From: Azospirillum fermentarium
GTDB lineage: Bacteria; Pseudomonadota; Alphaproteobacteria; Azospirillales; Azospirillaceae
Length of the DNA stretch: 64,000 bases
Direction of reading: 5' to 3'
Assembly (NCBI RefSeq): GCF_025961205.1
Contig: NZ_JAOQNH010000003.1
Coordinates: 950,501-1,014,500 of the forward strand
Within the stretch, counting starts at the first letter, position 1. The number at the start of each line of letters is the position of its first letter. The position numbers and the translations under genes are program-made. Positions 1 through 9,024 of the stretch are shown here, one piece after another. The notes beneath the pieces are model-generated. The model did no database searches and was not told where the DNA came from. It saw only the letters and a list, made by a program, of their open reading frames with translations.

Positions 1-487
1 GGTGGCCCCGGGCGATGACCTCGGCGTCACCACGGCCGCCCAGGACAGTGGCGAGGGCACCCGCGACGTCGCGATCCGCATCGCCGTGAGCTTCCCCGTG
101 CCCGAGGCGGACGTCGCCGAAGCGCTCGGCCGTCCCTTCCACGACCGGCTCATCACGGTTGCCGCGCCCGCGCGGGACATCATCCATACCACCGCCCAGA
201 TCGAGGCGGTCTGCAAGGCCTTCGACCGCGTGCTCGACGAGCTGCACAACAACCTCCCCAAGGACGTCCGGGTGCACGTCTTCTACGCCGGGCCGGTCAG
301 CCTCGCCTTCAGCCTGGGGCGGCGCGTCACCCGCACCATCCACCACCGGATCCGGGTGCATAACTTCGAGGGCCGTTCGACGCCGAAGTACGCCTGGTCC
401 CTCGACGTCAGCGGCGGCCTGCTGCCGCAGGCCATGGTCGAGCGCCCAGTGGTGGGCAGTGGCGCGGCCACGGCAGCGGCGGAGTGA
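1..487 (+). CDS. CBASS effector, C-terminal SAVED domain (5' end outside window)
   Basis: The open frame runs in from the left edge, so only the last ~160 residues are visible. Around residues 90-130 it carries the pattern VHVFYAGPVSLAFSLGRR, followed by a histidine-rich turn and the ending KYAWSLDV. This matches the C-terminal part of SAVED domains, which bind cyclic oligonucleotides in CBASS effectors. The effector domain itself (nuclease, protease or membrane part) would lie upstream and cannot be seen. The stop overlaps the GTG at 484 of the CD-NTase gene, so the two genes are one operon. The SAVED call rests on motif pattern and on the neighbour; the effector type is unknown. Confidence 0.75.
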   Translation, partial: VAPGDDLGVTTAAQDSGEGTRDVAIRIAVSFPVPEADVAEALGRPFHDRLITVAAPARDIIHTTAQIEAVCKAFDRVLDELHNNLPKDVRVHVFYAGPVSLAFSLGRRVTRTIHHRIRVHNFEGRSTPKYAWSLDVSGGLLPQAMVERPVVGSGAATAAAE

Positions 488-492
488 GCAGC

Positions 493-1854
493 ATGTACGA
501 CCTGTCGAAGGAGCTGGGGCGCTTCTACTGGGGCGAGGTGATTCTGGGGAAGGACGAGCGGGCGAAGCTCGCCGGGTATCGCGACACCAACCTCGAGCGG
601 CTGTGCGGCGGGCTGAAGGACCTGGGCGCGGAGCAGGGCGTCACGTACGCCGGACCGGTCGAGGTGCTGAACCAAGGCAGCTACGCGATGCACACCCTGA
701 ACCGGCACAAGGACAACGATTACGACATCGACGTCGCGCTGATCTTCGAGAAGGACGCCCTCCCGGCAGACGCGAAGGCAGCCCGCGAGCGCGTGCGCGA
801 TGCCTTCCTGAAGCGGTCGCAGGGCTTCATCAAGGACCCAGAGGCGCGCAAGAACGCGGTGACCGTCTGGTACGCCGAGGGCTACCACATCGACTTCGCT
901 GTGTACCGCCGGTCAACCGACTGGTTCGGTATCACCCACTACGAGCACGCCGGGGCCGAGGGCTGGGTCGAGCGCGCCCCGGACAAGGTGACGTCCTGGT
1001 TCAAGGAGCAGGTGACCAACATGAGCCCGTCGGGCTTCCTAGTCACCGTCAAGGACCAGCAGCTGCGGCGGATCGTGCGCCACATGAAATGGTTCGCGAA
1101 GTCGCGCTCCTCCTGGAGCCTGCCGGGCGGCATGATCATGAGCGCCTTGGTCGCCGAGACCTACAGGGCGAACTGGTTCCGGGACGACGAGGCGCTGTAC
1201 GACACCATCGTGGCGCTGCGCGAGCGGCTGGCGCGCAGCACGACGGTGATGAACCCGATCTACCCGGACCGCGAGCTCACCGCCAAGGACGAGTGCCGCC
1301 TCCAGGTCGAGAACCTGCTGGAGAAGCTCGGAACGGCGGTCGAGAAGCTGGCGGTGCTCCAGCGGGCGGACTGCACCGCCGCCCAGGCCCGTTCGGCGTG
1401 GCGTTGGTTTTTCAACCACGACTTCTGGGCCGCCGGTCAGGAGCAGGCGGCCGCCAAGGCCGATGCCAGCCGGGCGGTGGCGCGGCCGTTCACGGTGGAC
1501 ATCACCTGCGGGCTGGCCAAGCGGGAGGGCGCTCCGGTGTACGGCACGCACCGCAGCGGCGTCGGCGTGCTGCCCAAGGGTGTCGCCCTGCGGTTCACCG
1601 TGGCCAACACCAACGTGCCGCCGCCGTACAGCATCCGCTGGATCGTCCAGAACGAGGGCGACGAGGCGCGGGCAGCCGGTCAGATGGACTGGCAGCAGGA
1701 CAACGGCGGTGTCGAGCGCTGGACCAACACGGCGTACCGCGGCGACCACAGCATGGTGTGCCAGATCCACCGGGGCGGCGTCGTTCTGGCCGAGACGATG
1801 CACCGGGTCCGGATCCGCGACGAAGCCCGGCGCGGTTTCTTCCGGCGCCGGTGA
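493..1854 (+). CDS. cdnX: CBASS CD-NTase (cyclic oligonucleotide synthase) with AGS-C sensor domain
   Basis: About 453 residues. The N-terminal nucleotidyltransferase has the GS motif followed by a metal-binding pair (NQGSYAMHTL, then DYDIDVALIF at ~80-90) and a third acidic position in the segment YHIDFAVYRR. This is the SMODS/CD-NTase fold, which makes cyclic di- or trinucleotides on phage infection. The last ~130 residues (from about 325) match the AGS-C sensor: IRWIVQNEGDEA, then ERWTNTAYRGDHSMVC and a closing RVRIRD. AGS-C often replaces a separate sensor. ATG 493 has GGAG eight bases upstream; the in-frame GTG 484 overlaps the upstream stop and is the alternative start. Clade and product nucleotide cannot be assigned from sequence alone. 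No Cap2/Cap3 genes follow. Confidence 0.88.
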   Translation: MYDLSKELGRFYWGEVILGKDERAKLAGYRDTNLERLCGGLKDLGAEQGVTYAGPVEVLNQGSYAMHTLNRHKDNDYDIDVALIFEKDALPADAKAARERVRDAFLKRSQGFIKDPEARKNAVTVWYAEGYHIDFAVYRRSTDWFGITHYEHAGAEGWVERAPDKVTSWFKEQVTNMSPSGFLVTVKDQQLRRIVRHMKWFAKSRSSWSLPGGMIMSALVAETYRANWFRDDEALYDTIVALRERLARSTTVMNPIYPDRELTAKDECRLQVENLLEKLGTAVEKLAVLQRADCTAAQARSAWRWFFNHDFWAAGQEQAAAKADASRAVARPFTVDITCGLAKREGAPVYGTHRSGVGVLPKGVALRFTVANTNVPPPYSIRWIVQNEGDEARAAGQMDWQQDNGGVERWTNTAYRGDHSMVCQIHRGGVVLAETMHRVRIRDEARRGFFRRR

Positions 1855-1865
1855 CCGTAGCCCGT

Positions 1866-1918
1866 GCTGGCCTGCGCCAGCCCGCGGCCTGGGAATGATC
1901 GCATCCGATCAGGATGCG
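1866..1918. terminator. Two hairpins in the gap between convergent CBASS and ABC-3C genes
   Basis: GCTGGC-CTGC-GCCAGC at 1866-1881 and CGCATCC-GATCA-GGATGCG at 1900-1918 are perfect short inverted repeats 11 to 64 bases after the CD-NTase stop. Neither has a clear T-tract, so termination is an inference from position between the converging genes. Confidence 0.35.
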
Positions 1919-3578
1919 GGTGCAGGCGACTCAAGATGGTCGACGAAAGGAATGTCGATCCTATTCAAAGGCTTAGCCGCCGGAATCCGGGAGAATCATT
2001 GACTCTAAAGAGAACGCCCGCGGACATGGCCACCGTCAGCCGCGCCAACCTCGAACTCCCCGCGGCGTCAGGGACCTTCGTAGTAGCCGATCAATGGTGG
2101 GTTCTCCGGGTCACCCCGGCGCATCATCCTGTCCAGCGATGGCGCGACATCGGCTGGCGGTGGCGCGAAGGTCTGGTCCACGATGATGACCTGCCAGTCG
2201 GCCAGCACGCTGCCGAGCAGGGCGTACAGGTGCGCGTAAAAATTCCTGAAGATGTCCGGATTCACGTCCGGAGTGATGTTTTTCATCGGAGAGTCGATGA
2301 TGAGCACCCGTGGAACCGGCAGACGCTGCTCCGCGGCCGTCTTGTGGAGCGCCAGCGCGAAGGCAATCTTCATCAGGATCTTCTTGCCGCCGCTGCCTAC
2401 GGTGAAGAAGGAGAAGGCCCGGCTTTCGTCGCCCTTTGGCCATACCACGGGGATCAGGTTGCGGCGTCCGAGCACAACCTGGTCGTTGGCCGAGAACGCC
2501 GGGAACTTGATCGCGCCGAGCACGGCTGCGTAGTTCTCCTCCAGCTTCGTCAGGTTCTGTTCGGCGCCGACGAGCTTGGCTTCCTCCTCCTCGAGCTTGC
2601 GCTGCACCGCCTCAATATCGGCCGACAGAAGGTCGGCCTGGACAAAGAGCCGGGCGATCTCGGCGGGCAGCGCCCGAATGCGCTCCAGGAATGAGGAGCG
2701 CTCCCGGATGACGGCAAGTCGCTGCTCGCCAACACGGCTTCGTGCCAGGAAGTCCGATTCATACCCTTGAAGCGACTCCGCCACGCGACCGTCCACCTCG
2801 CGCCGGGCTTGCCGTACCTCCGCGAGTTTGGCTTGCAGCGGGCCGCGTGAATTGCGGTGCCGCGACACCGAGTCCTGAAGGTCGGCGATGCGCGCATCCA
2901 GGTCCTGGCGCACGACATCCGCGGTGAGCGCCTGCCCGCGCGGCTGCTGGCTGGACGGTGTGTGGCACAGGTAGCAGGCGTCGTCCGTGTGTTCGGCTTT
3001 TACCGGGAGCCCGGACCCGCAGCGCGGGCAGCACTCGAACTCCACGCCGTCGAGGACGCGGTGGGAAATGTCCACCCGCGCCGCTTTCATCTTGAGCTGC
3101 ATGAGCTCGGCCGCCAACGCCTCCTGTTCGCCGATGCGGGCGTTGACCTCGTCGATCGCGTCCTCAAGGGTCGCCACCTGGGCGGCCAGCTCCTTCAGCT
3201 TCCTGCGGTTCTCATCGGAGATCCGCGTTTCCGGCCGATACCCCGCGCGCAGCGCGGCAAGCTCCTCTTCGATCCGCCTTGCTTCGGCGTTCAGCTCCTC
3301 CAGCTCCGCGGCAATGCGCTCCTCAGAGTCGAACCCGAAGGGGGCCAGGAACGCGCGAACCTTCGTGATGGAGTCGCGTTGGGCGCGCTGCTCCTGCTTC
3401 AGGCGCTGAAGCTCGATCTGGAGTTCGTTCAGCCGCTCGCTCAGGTGGCCGACGAAGAACCGGAGGGTATCTTGGCTCTTCTCCTTCCGGATCGGCACGT
3501 CGAGCAGGAAGAAGTCCGAGTCGAGGTTGTCTTGGTCGAGATAGACGAACTTGAAGATGTCGCGGATGCTGAGGCGCA

Positions 3579-3582
3579 CTAG
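3579..3582. repeat. Target site duplication CTAG (left copy) of the IS5-family insertion
   Basis: CTAG here and at 4887-4890 flanks the IS exactly. A 4-bp YTAR-type target is usual for IS5-group elements. Confidence 0.9.
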
Positions 3583-4886
3583 CAGGGCGCGGAAAAACGG
3601 ACCGATGCGGTGGCATTGTCTCCGCTGAAGCTTGGAAATGGTGTTTTCGGGGCCTGTTTTGGTCTGGATGGCGCCTTTTTCCGCGCCCTCAGGCTCCTGG
3701 AGCCGCCATTCAGGCGGACTCCGGGATGATTATGCCGTTGTCAGCAGCTTGGGCAGACGGATCAGGTTATAGGCGGCGGCAGTCAGCGTGAACATCCAAC
3801 CGACGCGGGCGGTGCCGCGGTGACGGGTCTTGCGCAGCCCCGCCCCCTTGATCCAGCCGAAGACCTCCTCGATCCGCTTGCGGATGCGCAAGGACACGGC
3901 ATAGCCGGGGTGACGGGTGGTCCGGCCATCAATGGCTGAGCGGCGGTTGCTGGTGTTCTGGGCAACGTGCGGGGTGGCGCCCAGGCGGCGCATGTTCGCC
4001 ACGAAATCCTTGGTGTCGTAAGCCTTGTCGGCGCCCAGCGTGATGCGGTGGCAGCCGGAGATGGCCTCGACCATCGACACCGCCGCCTCGCGTTCGGCCA
4101 AGCCCGTAGCCGCCGTCAGCCGGACATCCACCACCAGAGCATGGCGGTTCTCCATCAGCGCGTGGCCCATGAAGGCCAGCTTCGCCGGCTGCCCGTTGCC
4201 CTTGCGGTAGAGACGCGCCTCGGGATCGGTTGTGGAGGCATGCGTTTCGTTGGACCGTTTCTCACCGTGAAAGTCGCGCTCGCCGTTGCGGCCCGGCCCC
4301 GGCGGCTCACCGCTGCCATCTTTGGGCCGGAAGCTCTTCACGCTGGCCCACGCCTCGATCAGCGTGCCGTCCACCGAGAAGTGCTCGTCCGACAGCAGCG
4401 CCTTGACCCGCGGCTGATCCAGCACGGTGGCCAGGAACGTGGCCGCCACATCCCCCGCCAGCAAACGCTCACGGTTCTTGGTGAAGACCGTCACGTCCCA
4501 CACCGGGGCGTCCATCGACAGCCCGACGAACCAGCGGAACAGCAGGTTGTAATCAAGCTGCTCCATCAACTGGCGTTCCGAGCGCACCGAGTAGAAGGCC
4601 TGGAGCAGCAGCGCCCGCAGCAGCTTCTCCGGTGCGATCGACGGCCGCCCGATCTTCGAGTACAGACCCTCGAAGGCTGGCGACATCACCTCCAGCGCTT
4701 CATCCACGATGGCCCGGATCGCCCGCAACGGGTGGTTGGCCGGAACCCGAGCCTCACAGCTCACGTAGCTGAACAGACCCTCGCTGCGTTCGTCCGAACC
4801 CCGCATCGCCCCCTCGCCGGCCTCATTCTCTACGAAATGAGAGAATCACGACCGGCCAGCCGGGCATAGCCTTTTTCCGCGCCCTG
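3583..4886 (-). mobile_element. IS5-family insertion sequence, complete copy (1,304 bp)
   Basis: The ends are perfect inverted repeats CAGGGCGCGGAAAAA and its complement, flanked by CTAG duplications. A near-identical copy starts at 9110; the one difference noticed in the shared part is at about 3828 and is silent in the transposase. An extra inverted copy of the terminal repeat lies inside the left end at 3676-3689. Confidence 0.95.
3730..4806 (-). CDS. IS5-family DDE transposase
   Basis: 358 residues. It has the N-terminal IS5-type domain (SEGLFSYVSCEARVP, then RPSIAPEKLLRALLLQ) and the DDE catalytic core: D in HFSVDGTLIEAW (~145), D in TLGADKAYD (~258) and E in RIEEVFGWIK (~325). The length is normal for the group and the frame is intact, so this copy is probably active. 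It cuts and reinserts the element at CTAG sites, as both flanks show. It lies in the same orientation as the gene it interrupts. Confidence 0.95.
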   Translation of the reverse strand: MRGSDERSEGLFSYVSCEARVPANHPLRAIRAIVDEALEVMSPAFEGLYSKIGRPSIAPEKLLRALLLQAFYSVRSERQLMEQLDYNLLFRWFVGLSMDAPVWDVTVFTKNRERLLAGDVAATFLATVLDQPRVKALLSDEHFSVDGTLIEAWASVKSFRPKDGSGEPPGPGRNGERDFHGEKRSNETHASTTDPEARLYRKGNGQPAKLAFMGHALMENRHALVVDVRLTAATGLAEREAAVSMVEAISGCHRITLGADKAYDTKDFVANMRRLGATPHVAQNTSNRRSAIDGRTTRHPGYAVSLRIRKRIEEVFGWIKGAGLRKTRHRGTARVGWMFTLTAAAYNLIRLPKLLTTA

Positions 4887-4890
4887 CTAG
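4887..4890. repeat. Target site duplication CTAG (right copy)
   Basis: Pairs with 3579-3582. Together they prove simple transposition into an intact DUF3732 gene. Confidence 0.9.
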
Positions 4891-5321
4891 CGGCGAGTCG
4901 CTGTCGTAGGTGCGCCGCCGGACTTTCACGACCGGGATCCCCAGGAGCCGGAGGATCAGGTCGCTGAAACTGAAGACGTCCTCACCGAAGATCGGCTCTG
5001 CCCGCGGCCTCATGGGCGCCGACACCATGTAGGTCTCGCCCGCGGCGGTCTGCCAGGTGACCTGCGCCGAACCGGCGTCCTGGGCGACCCGCTCGATGAC
5101 CACCGTGTTCGTGCCCATCCGCGCCTGCAACGCGACGGAGACGAGCTCCTGCTTGAGCGCCGGGGTGGCTGGGAACCGGCCGCCGAGGCAGAAGTCGATG
5201 AGGGCCGGGATGCTGGACTTACCGGCCGACATTTCGCCATGGAAGAACGAGACCCGTTCGGCGAAGCGCACCGTCTCGACGCTCGCACGGCAACGCAGCT
5301 GGAGGTACTCAAAGCGCAGCT

Positions 5322-5873
5322 TCATGGCGTAATGGCCTCTTCGTAGGCGAGCGTCGCGATCTCGGGGAAGGTGGCGTAGATGAACTTCATGATGTCCGTC
5401 GCCCCGATATCGATCCTCTGGCGGAGCATGCGGGCACGGGCCGCCAACGGCTTGGTGGCGTCTTCTTCCGCCAACGCGGCCGCAACCTCCATCCCGCGCG
5501 CCGTCAAGGACAGCCGGACGGTACGGCCGTCGGTGTCGACCCGTGCCAAGCCCTTGGCGGACAGGATGTTGATGAAGCGCCGGTAGCGATGGTCCCACGG
5601 CCCAAAGCGGTACCGGACCATCGTCGCTTCGACAGTGCGGCGTTCGTAGGCCTCCACCGGCACGCGCTCGGGCGTAACCCCGCGGGCGACCATCGCGCGC
5701 TCGAAGTACGACGGGTACCTGAGCAGGAAATCCAATTTGGCGAGTTTGGTGATGCCGTGGATCGCCGCGTCATCCGGCCTGCTGAACGCCAGCAGGAGGA
5801 CGAGCATGCGGGCCAGGTGAACCGGCTCGTCGCGGTCGAGGCTGGTCACGATGTCGGCAAGCGTGAGCCTCAT
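5322..5873 (-). CDS. ABC-3C system middle component
   Basis: 183 residues, no catalytic motif seen. The segment MRLTLADIVTSLDRDEPV, a FLLRYPSYFERAM helix and a winged-helix-like region (DHRYRRFINILSAKGLA) match the small middle component of ABC three-component systems, which links the nuclease-like protein to the ATPase. Its start overlaps the upstream stop (ATGA, 5870-5873) and its own stop overlaps the ATPase start at 5325, so the three genes are translationally coupled. The family call rests on gene order and length as much as on sequence. Confidence 0.7.
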   Translation of the reverse strand: MRLTLADIVTSLDRDEPVHLARMLVLLLAFSRPDDAAIHGITKLAKLDFLLRYPSYFERAMVARGVTPERVPVEAYERRTVEATMVRYRFGPWDHRYRRFINILSAKGLARVDTDGRTVRLSLTARGMEVAAALAEEDATKPLAARARMLRQRIDIGATDIMKFIYATFPEIATLAYEEAITP

Positions 5874-7132
5874 CGAACAGCCTTCAGATCGAACCGGTCA
5901 CTCCACCAGACCGTACACTCCTCGGTCAGAATCCCGGCCGTACCAAGCAGGTGCTCCCGTGCGCAATCGAACATCGGCAAGGTACTCGTACGCAGCCGAT
6001 CTTCCAGCATCTGTCGAAGGGCTGTGTACATCGCGCTCGCATACTTCTGGCCCGGCTGCTCAACGGACAGCTGAGCCTCTACGCAATCGTCCCTGACCAA
6101 GGTTTTCAGATGCTGCAAACGCCGGTTGGCCTCGTCGAGGCCGTAGCGGTAAACCCATTTGACATACAGTGTCTCCATGGACTTCTTGAAGTCCTTCAAC
6201 GAGTCGACACGCGCCATCTGGAGGCCACCGTGCTCGAGCTTCTCGACCATGACGTCGAACCCTGGCGGAAGTGCGTCTGCCGAGACGCCTCCTGACGAGA
6301 CCAGAAGGTTGTCCGCCCCTTCGACCAGGGACTGCCGGATGACCTCTTCCACCCGGTCCGCGGTGATCGTCTTGCCCGCCAGCAGCAGGGCGTCCCGCTG
6401 GGCTTCGAAATCCATCACCAAGCTGTACAGGTCCGCGACGCTGCCGCCGAGAACGCAGCTGGAGGCCTGTTGGCAAAGGTAGATGAGGTTGTCGGCAACC
6501 CTGGTGAGGGTGTGGAACGTCTGCGTTCGCCGGTAGTCCCGGACGTCGCCGACGTTCTCGCGCAGATCCTTGTACGGTCGCTCCAGGTCCGTTTGCTGAC
6601 CGAGAAGAAGCAGCTTGAGCACGACGGCAACGACGTGTGCCTCGTCACAGCCATGCTCACCGCACAGGCCGGACACAAACTTCTTGAGCAGGTGCGCCTT
6701 GGTCAAGCCATCGAGGTTGCCACGCTCACAGATTTGGGCGCGAATGTAGGCAAGGTTATTTCCGTTCTCCTTCTCACCCCAAAACCCGTGGTTGGTGATG
6801 AAATGGAAGTTATCAAACCGAGCCGGATAGTCTTTTTCAAGTTTGGCAAACCGGCCTATGCTGTTCTTGACAGCATCATCATTGGCCTTGAAGGGTTCCA
6901 AGTCGAAGCGGCGTGTCTTGACCTGGAGAGCATCATAGGTCCCCCCCGGCTTCCTGAGCAGGATGTCTTCGTGATTCTCGCAATAGACGGCTTCCAGCTG
7001 GCCGGACAGCAGCCGCAGACACTGAAGAGCTGCGAAACAATGCTGGTACGAGAACCGCGCTTGGGTGTCAGCGCCGGGATCCGTCTTGTCGAGCACCGCG
7101 CCTGGGTCCGGCGACGCCGTCGTCACGCACAA
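5870..7132 (-). CDS. Cap4-like (DUF4297-type) dsDNA nuclease component of ABC-3C system
   Basis: 420 residues. Residues 26-75 show the PD-(D/E)XK pattern of Cap4/DUF4297 nucleases: RFSYQHCFAALQCL, then CENHEDILLRKPGG and LQVKTRR, giving a D56 and Q70-x-K72 core. The rest is a helical ABC-3C-type C-terminal region. In this class the nuclease is the first gene and is held in check or triggered by the ATPase and middle component. It is the promoter-proximal gene on the minus strand, with an AT-richer gap upstream (7133-7213). It remains intact although the ATPase is disrupted, which raises the question of whether a free nuclease component is harmless. Confidence 0.75.
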   Translation of the reverse strand: MCVTTASPDPGAVLDKTDPGADTQARFSYQHCFAALQCLRLLSGQLEAVYCENHEDILLRKPGGTYDALQVKTRRFDLEPFKANDDAVKNSIGRFAKLEKDYPARFDNFHFITNHGFWGEKENGNNLAYIRAQICERGNLDGLTKAHLLKKFVSGLCGEHGCDEAHVVAVVLKLLLLGQQTDLERPYKDLRENVGDVRDYRRTQTFHTLTRVADNLIYLCQQASSCVLGGSVADLYSLVMDFEAQRDALLLAGKTITADRVEEVIRQSLVEGADNLLVSSGGVSADALPPGFDVMVEKLEHGGLQMARVDSLKDFKKSMETLYVKWVYRYGLDEANRRLQHLKTLVRDDCVEAQLSVEQPGQKYASAMYTALRQMLEDRLRTSTLPMFDCAREHLLGTAGILTEECTVWWSDRFDLKAVR

Positions 7133-7213
7133 CTCCTCACCATTGCGCTCGATGGTTTGTTCAGCCTTTAAGGCTCAGTCTCGACCAATAGGTATGCAGC
7201 AGGAAATCTGAGT

Positions 7214-7620
7214 TCACAAGAACTTCTTTTTCAGGTGGTAGGTGGTGACGCCGATGTGACCGGCTTCTCGAATCCGCTGCGCCAGTTCTGCATTTTTCGC
7301 ACGGACTTGCAGAGACGCGAACGGCAGCGACTTCTCGCTGCCAACTCGGAAGAACACCCCCTCCTGAACCAAGCCGAGGGGCAAGGCCTGCACCGGTAAC
7401 GGAAGCTCTCCGACCTCGTGGAGGAAGAGCGCGCCGTCAGCCGCACGCCCGGCGTAGCTGCGGCGCAGCGCGTTGGCCCCAATGAATGCCCCCCTTCGCG
7501 TGCACGAACACCTCGCTGCCGATCAGGTTTGCCGGGGTGGCGGCACAGTTCACCGCCATGAAGGGTGCCTCGACGCGCTGCGAAATCCGTTGGAGGAAGC
7601 TGGTCACCACCTCCTTACCT
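7214..7620 (-). pseudogene. Fragment of a sigma-54-dependent AAA+ activator (NtrC type)
   Basis: Read on the minus strand from 7620, the frame gives GKEVVTSFLQRISQRVEAPF and then VNCAATPANLIGSEVFVHAK, which is the region just after Walker A of NtrC-type activators. A shift in a run of six G (about 7487-7492) is needed to continue with GAFIGANALRRSY (the GAFTGA loop with T to I) and LFLHEVGELPLPVQALP (Walker B region). The frame ends at 7214. The receiver or GAF domain, most of the AAA+ lid and the DNA-binding domain are absent. This is a decayed remnant; no function is expected. Confidence 0.7.
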
Positions 7621-7815
7621 CATGGTGGGAGGATAGCTAACCGCCGGATCCTGCGCTCCACCATCAGCCAGTCATGCAAAACGCCCCGGCATAGCCATGT
7701 AAATTATTCCGGAGGAACTATGGAGTTTTCCACCCCGAAATCACGCATTGCATAGCGACAGTCCACGCTTCAGATGGCAGGTTTGTGCTGCCTGACGAAA
7801 GCATGGAGGCGGCGA

Positions 7816-8118
7816 ATGGGGGTGATGACGACCAAGCACTCCGAGAAGCGGGTGCGCCAACGCGGGGTAACGGACGACGTCCTCGATACCCTCGTTGGCT
7901 GGGCGGACATCGCCGTCCCGGTAGGCGGGGGTGACACCAGTCTTTGGCTGAGCCGGGAAGGAGCCGAGGAGCTTGCCGCCGAGGGGATCTCACGGCACCA
8001 CCTCGACCGCTTGAAGGGCTTGGCCGCGGTGGTCACCGGGGACGGCGTGGTCAAGACGGTGCTGGTGGTGCGCAAGTCGGGCCGGGGGAAGCGGCGCTAC
8101 CGCCGCGGGGCCAAATGA
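7816..8118 (+). CDS. Small DUF4258-like protein, possible toxin-antitoxin component
   Basis: 100 residues from ATG 7816, which has GGAGG six bases upstream. The start of the domain (TTKHSEKRVRQRGVTDDVLD) resembles the H-x-R-x-x-x-R-G-I/V opening of DUF4258 (RelE-like fold), and the end AAVVTGDGVVKTVLVV fits its last strands. A basic tail (KSGRGKRRYRRGAK) follows. The next gene starts 10 bases downstream and is broken by insertion sequences. A two-gene toxin-antitoxin arrangement is a guess from size, spacing and fold; no partner function is shown. Confidence 0.5.
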   Translation: MGVMTTKHSEKRVRQRGVTDDVLDTLVGWADIAVPVGGGDTSLWLSREGAEELAAEGISRHHLDRLKGLAAVVTGDGVVKTVLVVRKSGRGKRRYRRGAK

Positions 8119-8165
8119 GGAAGGCGTGATGAGCGACAAGCAGAAGCAAACCGTCAGCGAACTAG

Positions 8166-9024
8166 GCTCTGTGGACAAAGGGGCTTCCCAACGGAGGGAG
8201 AATCTGATTCAAGACTTCATTTGGATGGGAGGTCTTGATGGAGCGCGGGGAGATATCGGATGGCGAATGGGCGGTGATTGGCCCGCTTTTGCCTTCGGAG
8301 CGCGGGCGAGGCTGCCGGCCAGCCCATGACAATCGCCGTTTTTTCAACGGGATAAACTATGTTTTGCGTACTGGTATTCCCTGGCGGGACTTGCCGGAGC
8401 GCTATGGAAACTGGAATTCGATCTTTCGACGGTTCCGGCGCTGGTGTGTCCAAGGGGTCTTCGACGAGATCCTCGAAACGCTGGTCGAGTTGGGCATTAC
8501 CGACGACTGGAAGGATCAGATGGTCGATAGCACGACGGTTCGGGGTCACAGCCAAGCCGCGGGCGCAAAAGGGGGACCTGCGCGGCGGGATTTGGTCGTT
8601 CGCGCGGCGGCTTTACGAGCAAGATCCACGCACGGTGCGATCGGACCGGGCGGCCCCTGGCCTTCATCGTGACCGGGGGCGAGGCATCCGACAGCAAGCA
8701 ATTGATCCCTTTGATGGAAATCCCGCTGGAGATCCCCTCTCCCAAGGCCCTGCTCGCCGATGCCGGTTATGATAGCGATGCCAACCGTGAGCATTTGCTG
8801 ATCCGGGCTATCCGTCCGATCATCAAGCCGAACCCAACCCGCAAGACAATGCCCGCTTTTGACAAGGAGGCCTACAAGGCTCGCAACAAAATCGAAAGAA
8901 TGTTCAACAAACTCAAACAGATGAGGCGGGTCGCAACCCGTTATGACAAGACCCGCTCTTCCTTCATCGCCTTCGTCAAGCTCGCCGCTATTCGTATTTG
9001 GATACCAACCTTTGTCCACAGAGC
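8166..9024 (+). mobile_element. IS5-family insertion sequence (IS427/IS1031-like), complete, 859 bp
   Basis: Perfect inverted ends GCTCTGTGGACAAAGG and its complement, flanked by CTAG at 8162-8165 and 9025-9028. It is a different element from the 1,304-bp IS5 in this window. Confidence 0.92.

Larger units (their letters stand above)
2068..5325 (-). pseudogene. ABC-3C system DUF3732 SMC-like ATPase, split by an IS5-family element
   Basis: The gene is read from ATG 5325 to 4887, interrupted by the IS at 3583-4886, and resumes at 3578-2068. Removing the IS and one CTAG copy gives exactly 650 codons in one frame (649 aa), and the restored junction SPLVRLSIRDIFKF matches the conserved DUF3732 start of the second half. 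The N-terminus has a Walker A motif GEMSAGKS (residues 30-37). The second half is coiled coil around a zinc-hook-like pair (CPRCG and CYLC), then GSGGKK and the Walker B-like VLIIDSPM near the end. DUF3732 proteins are the ATPase of ABC three-component conflict systems. ATG 5325 overlaps the stop of the upstream gene. The insertion should abolish the full-length protein; the two halves could be expressed only separately. Confidence 0.88.

Noticed and set aside
159-1898. Long plus-strand ORF of 579 codons overlapping the CBASS genes
   Set aside because: It is a shadow of the SAVED and CD-NTase frames; it is Arg/Pro/Ala-rich with no motif, as is usual in GC-rich DNA.
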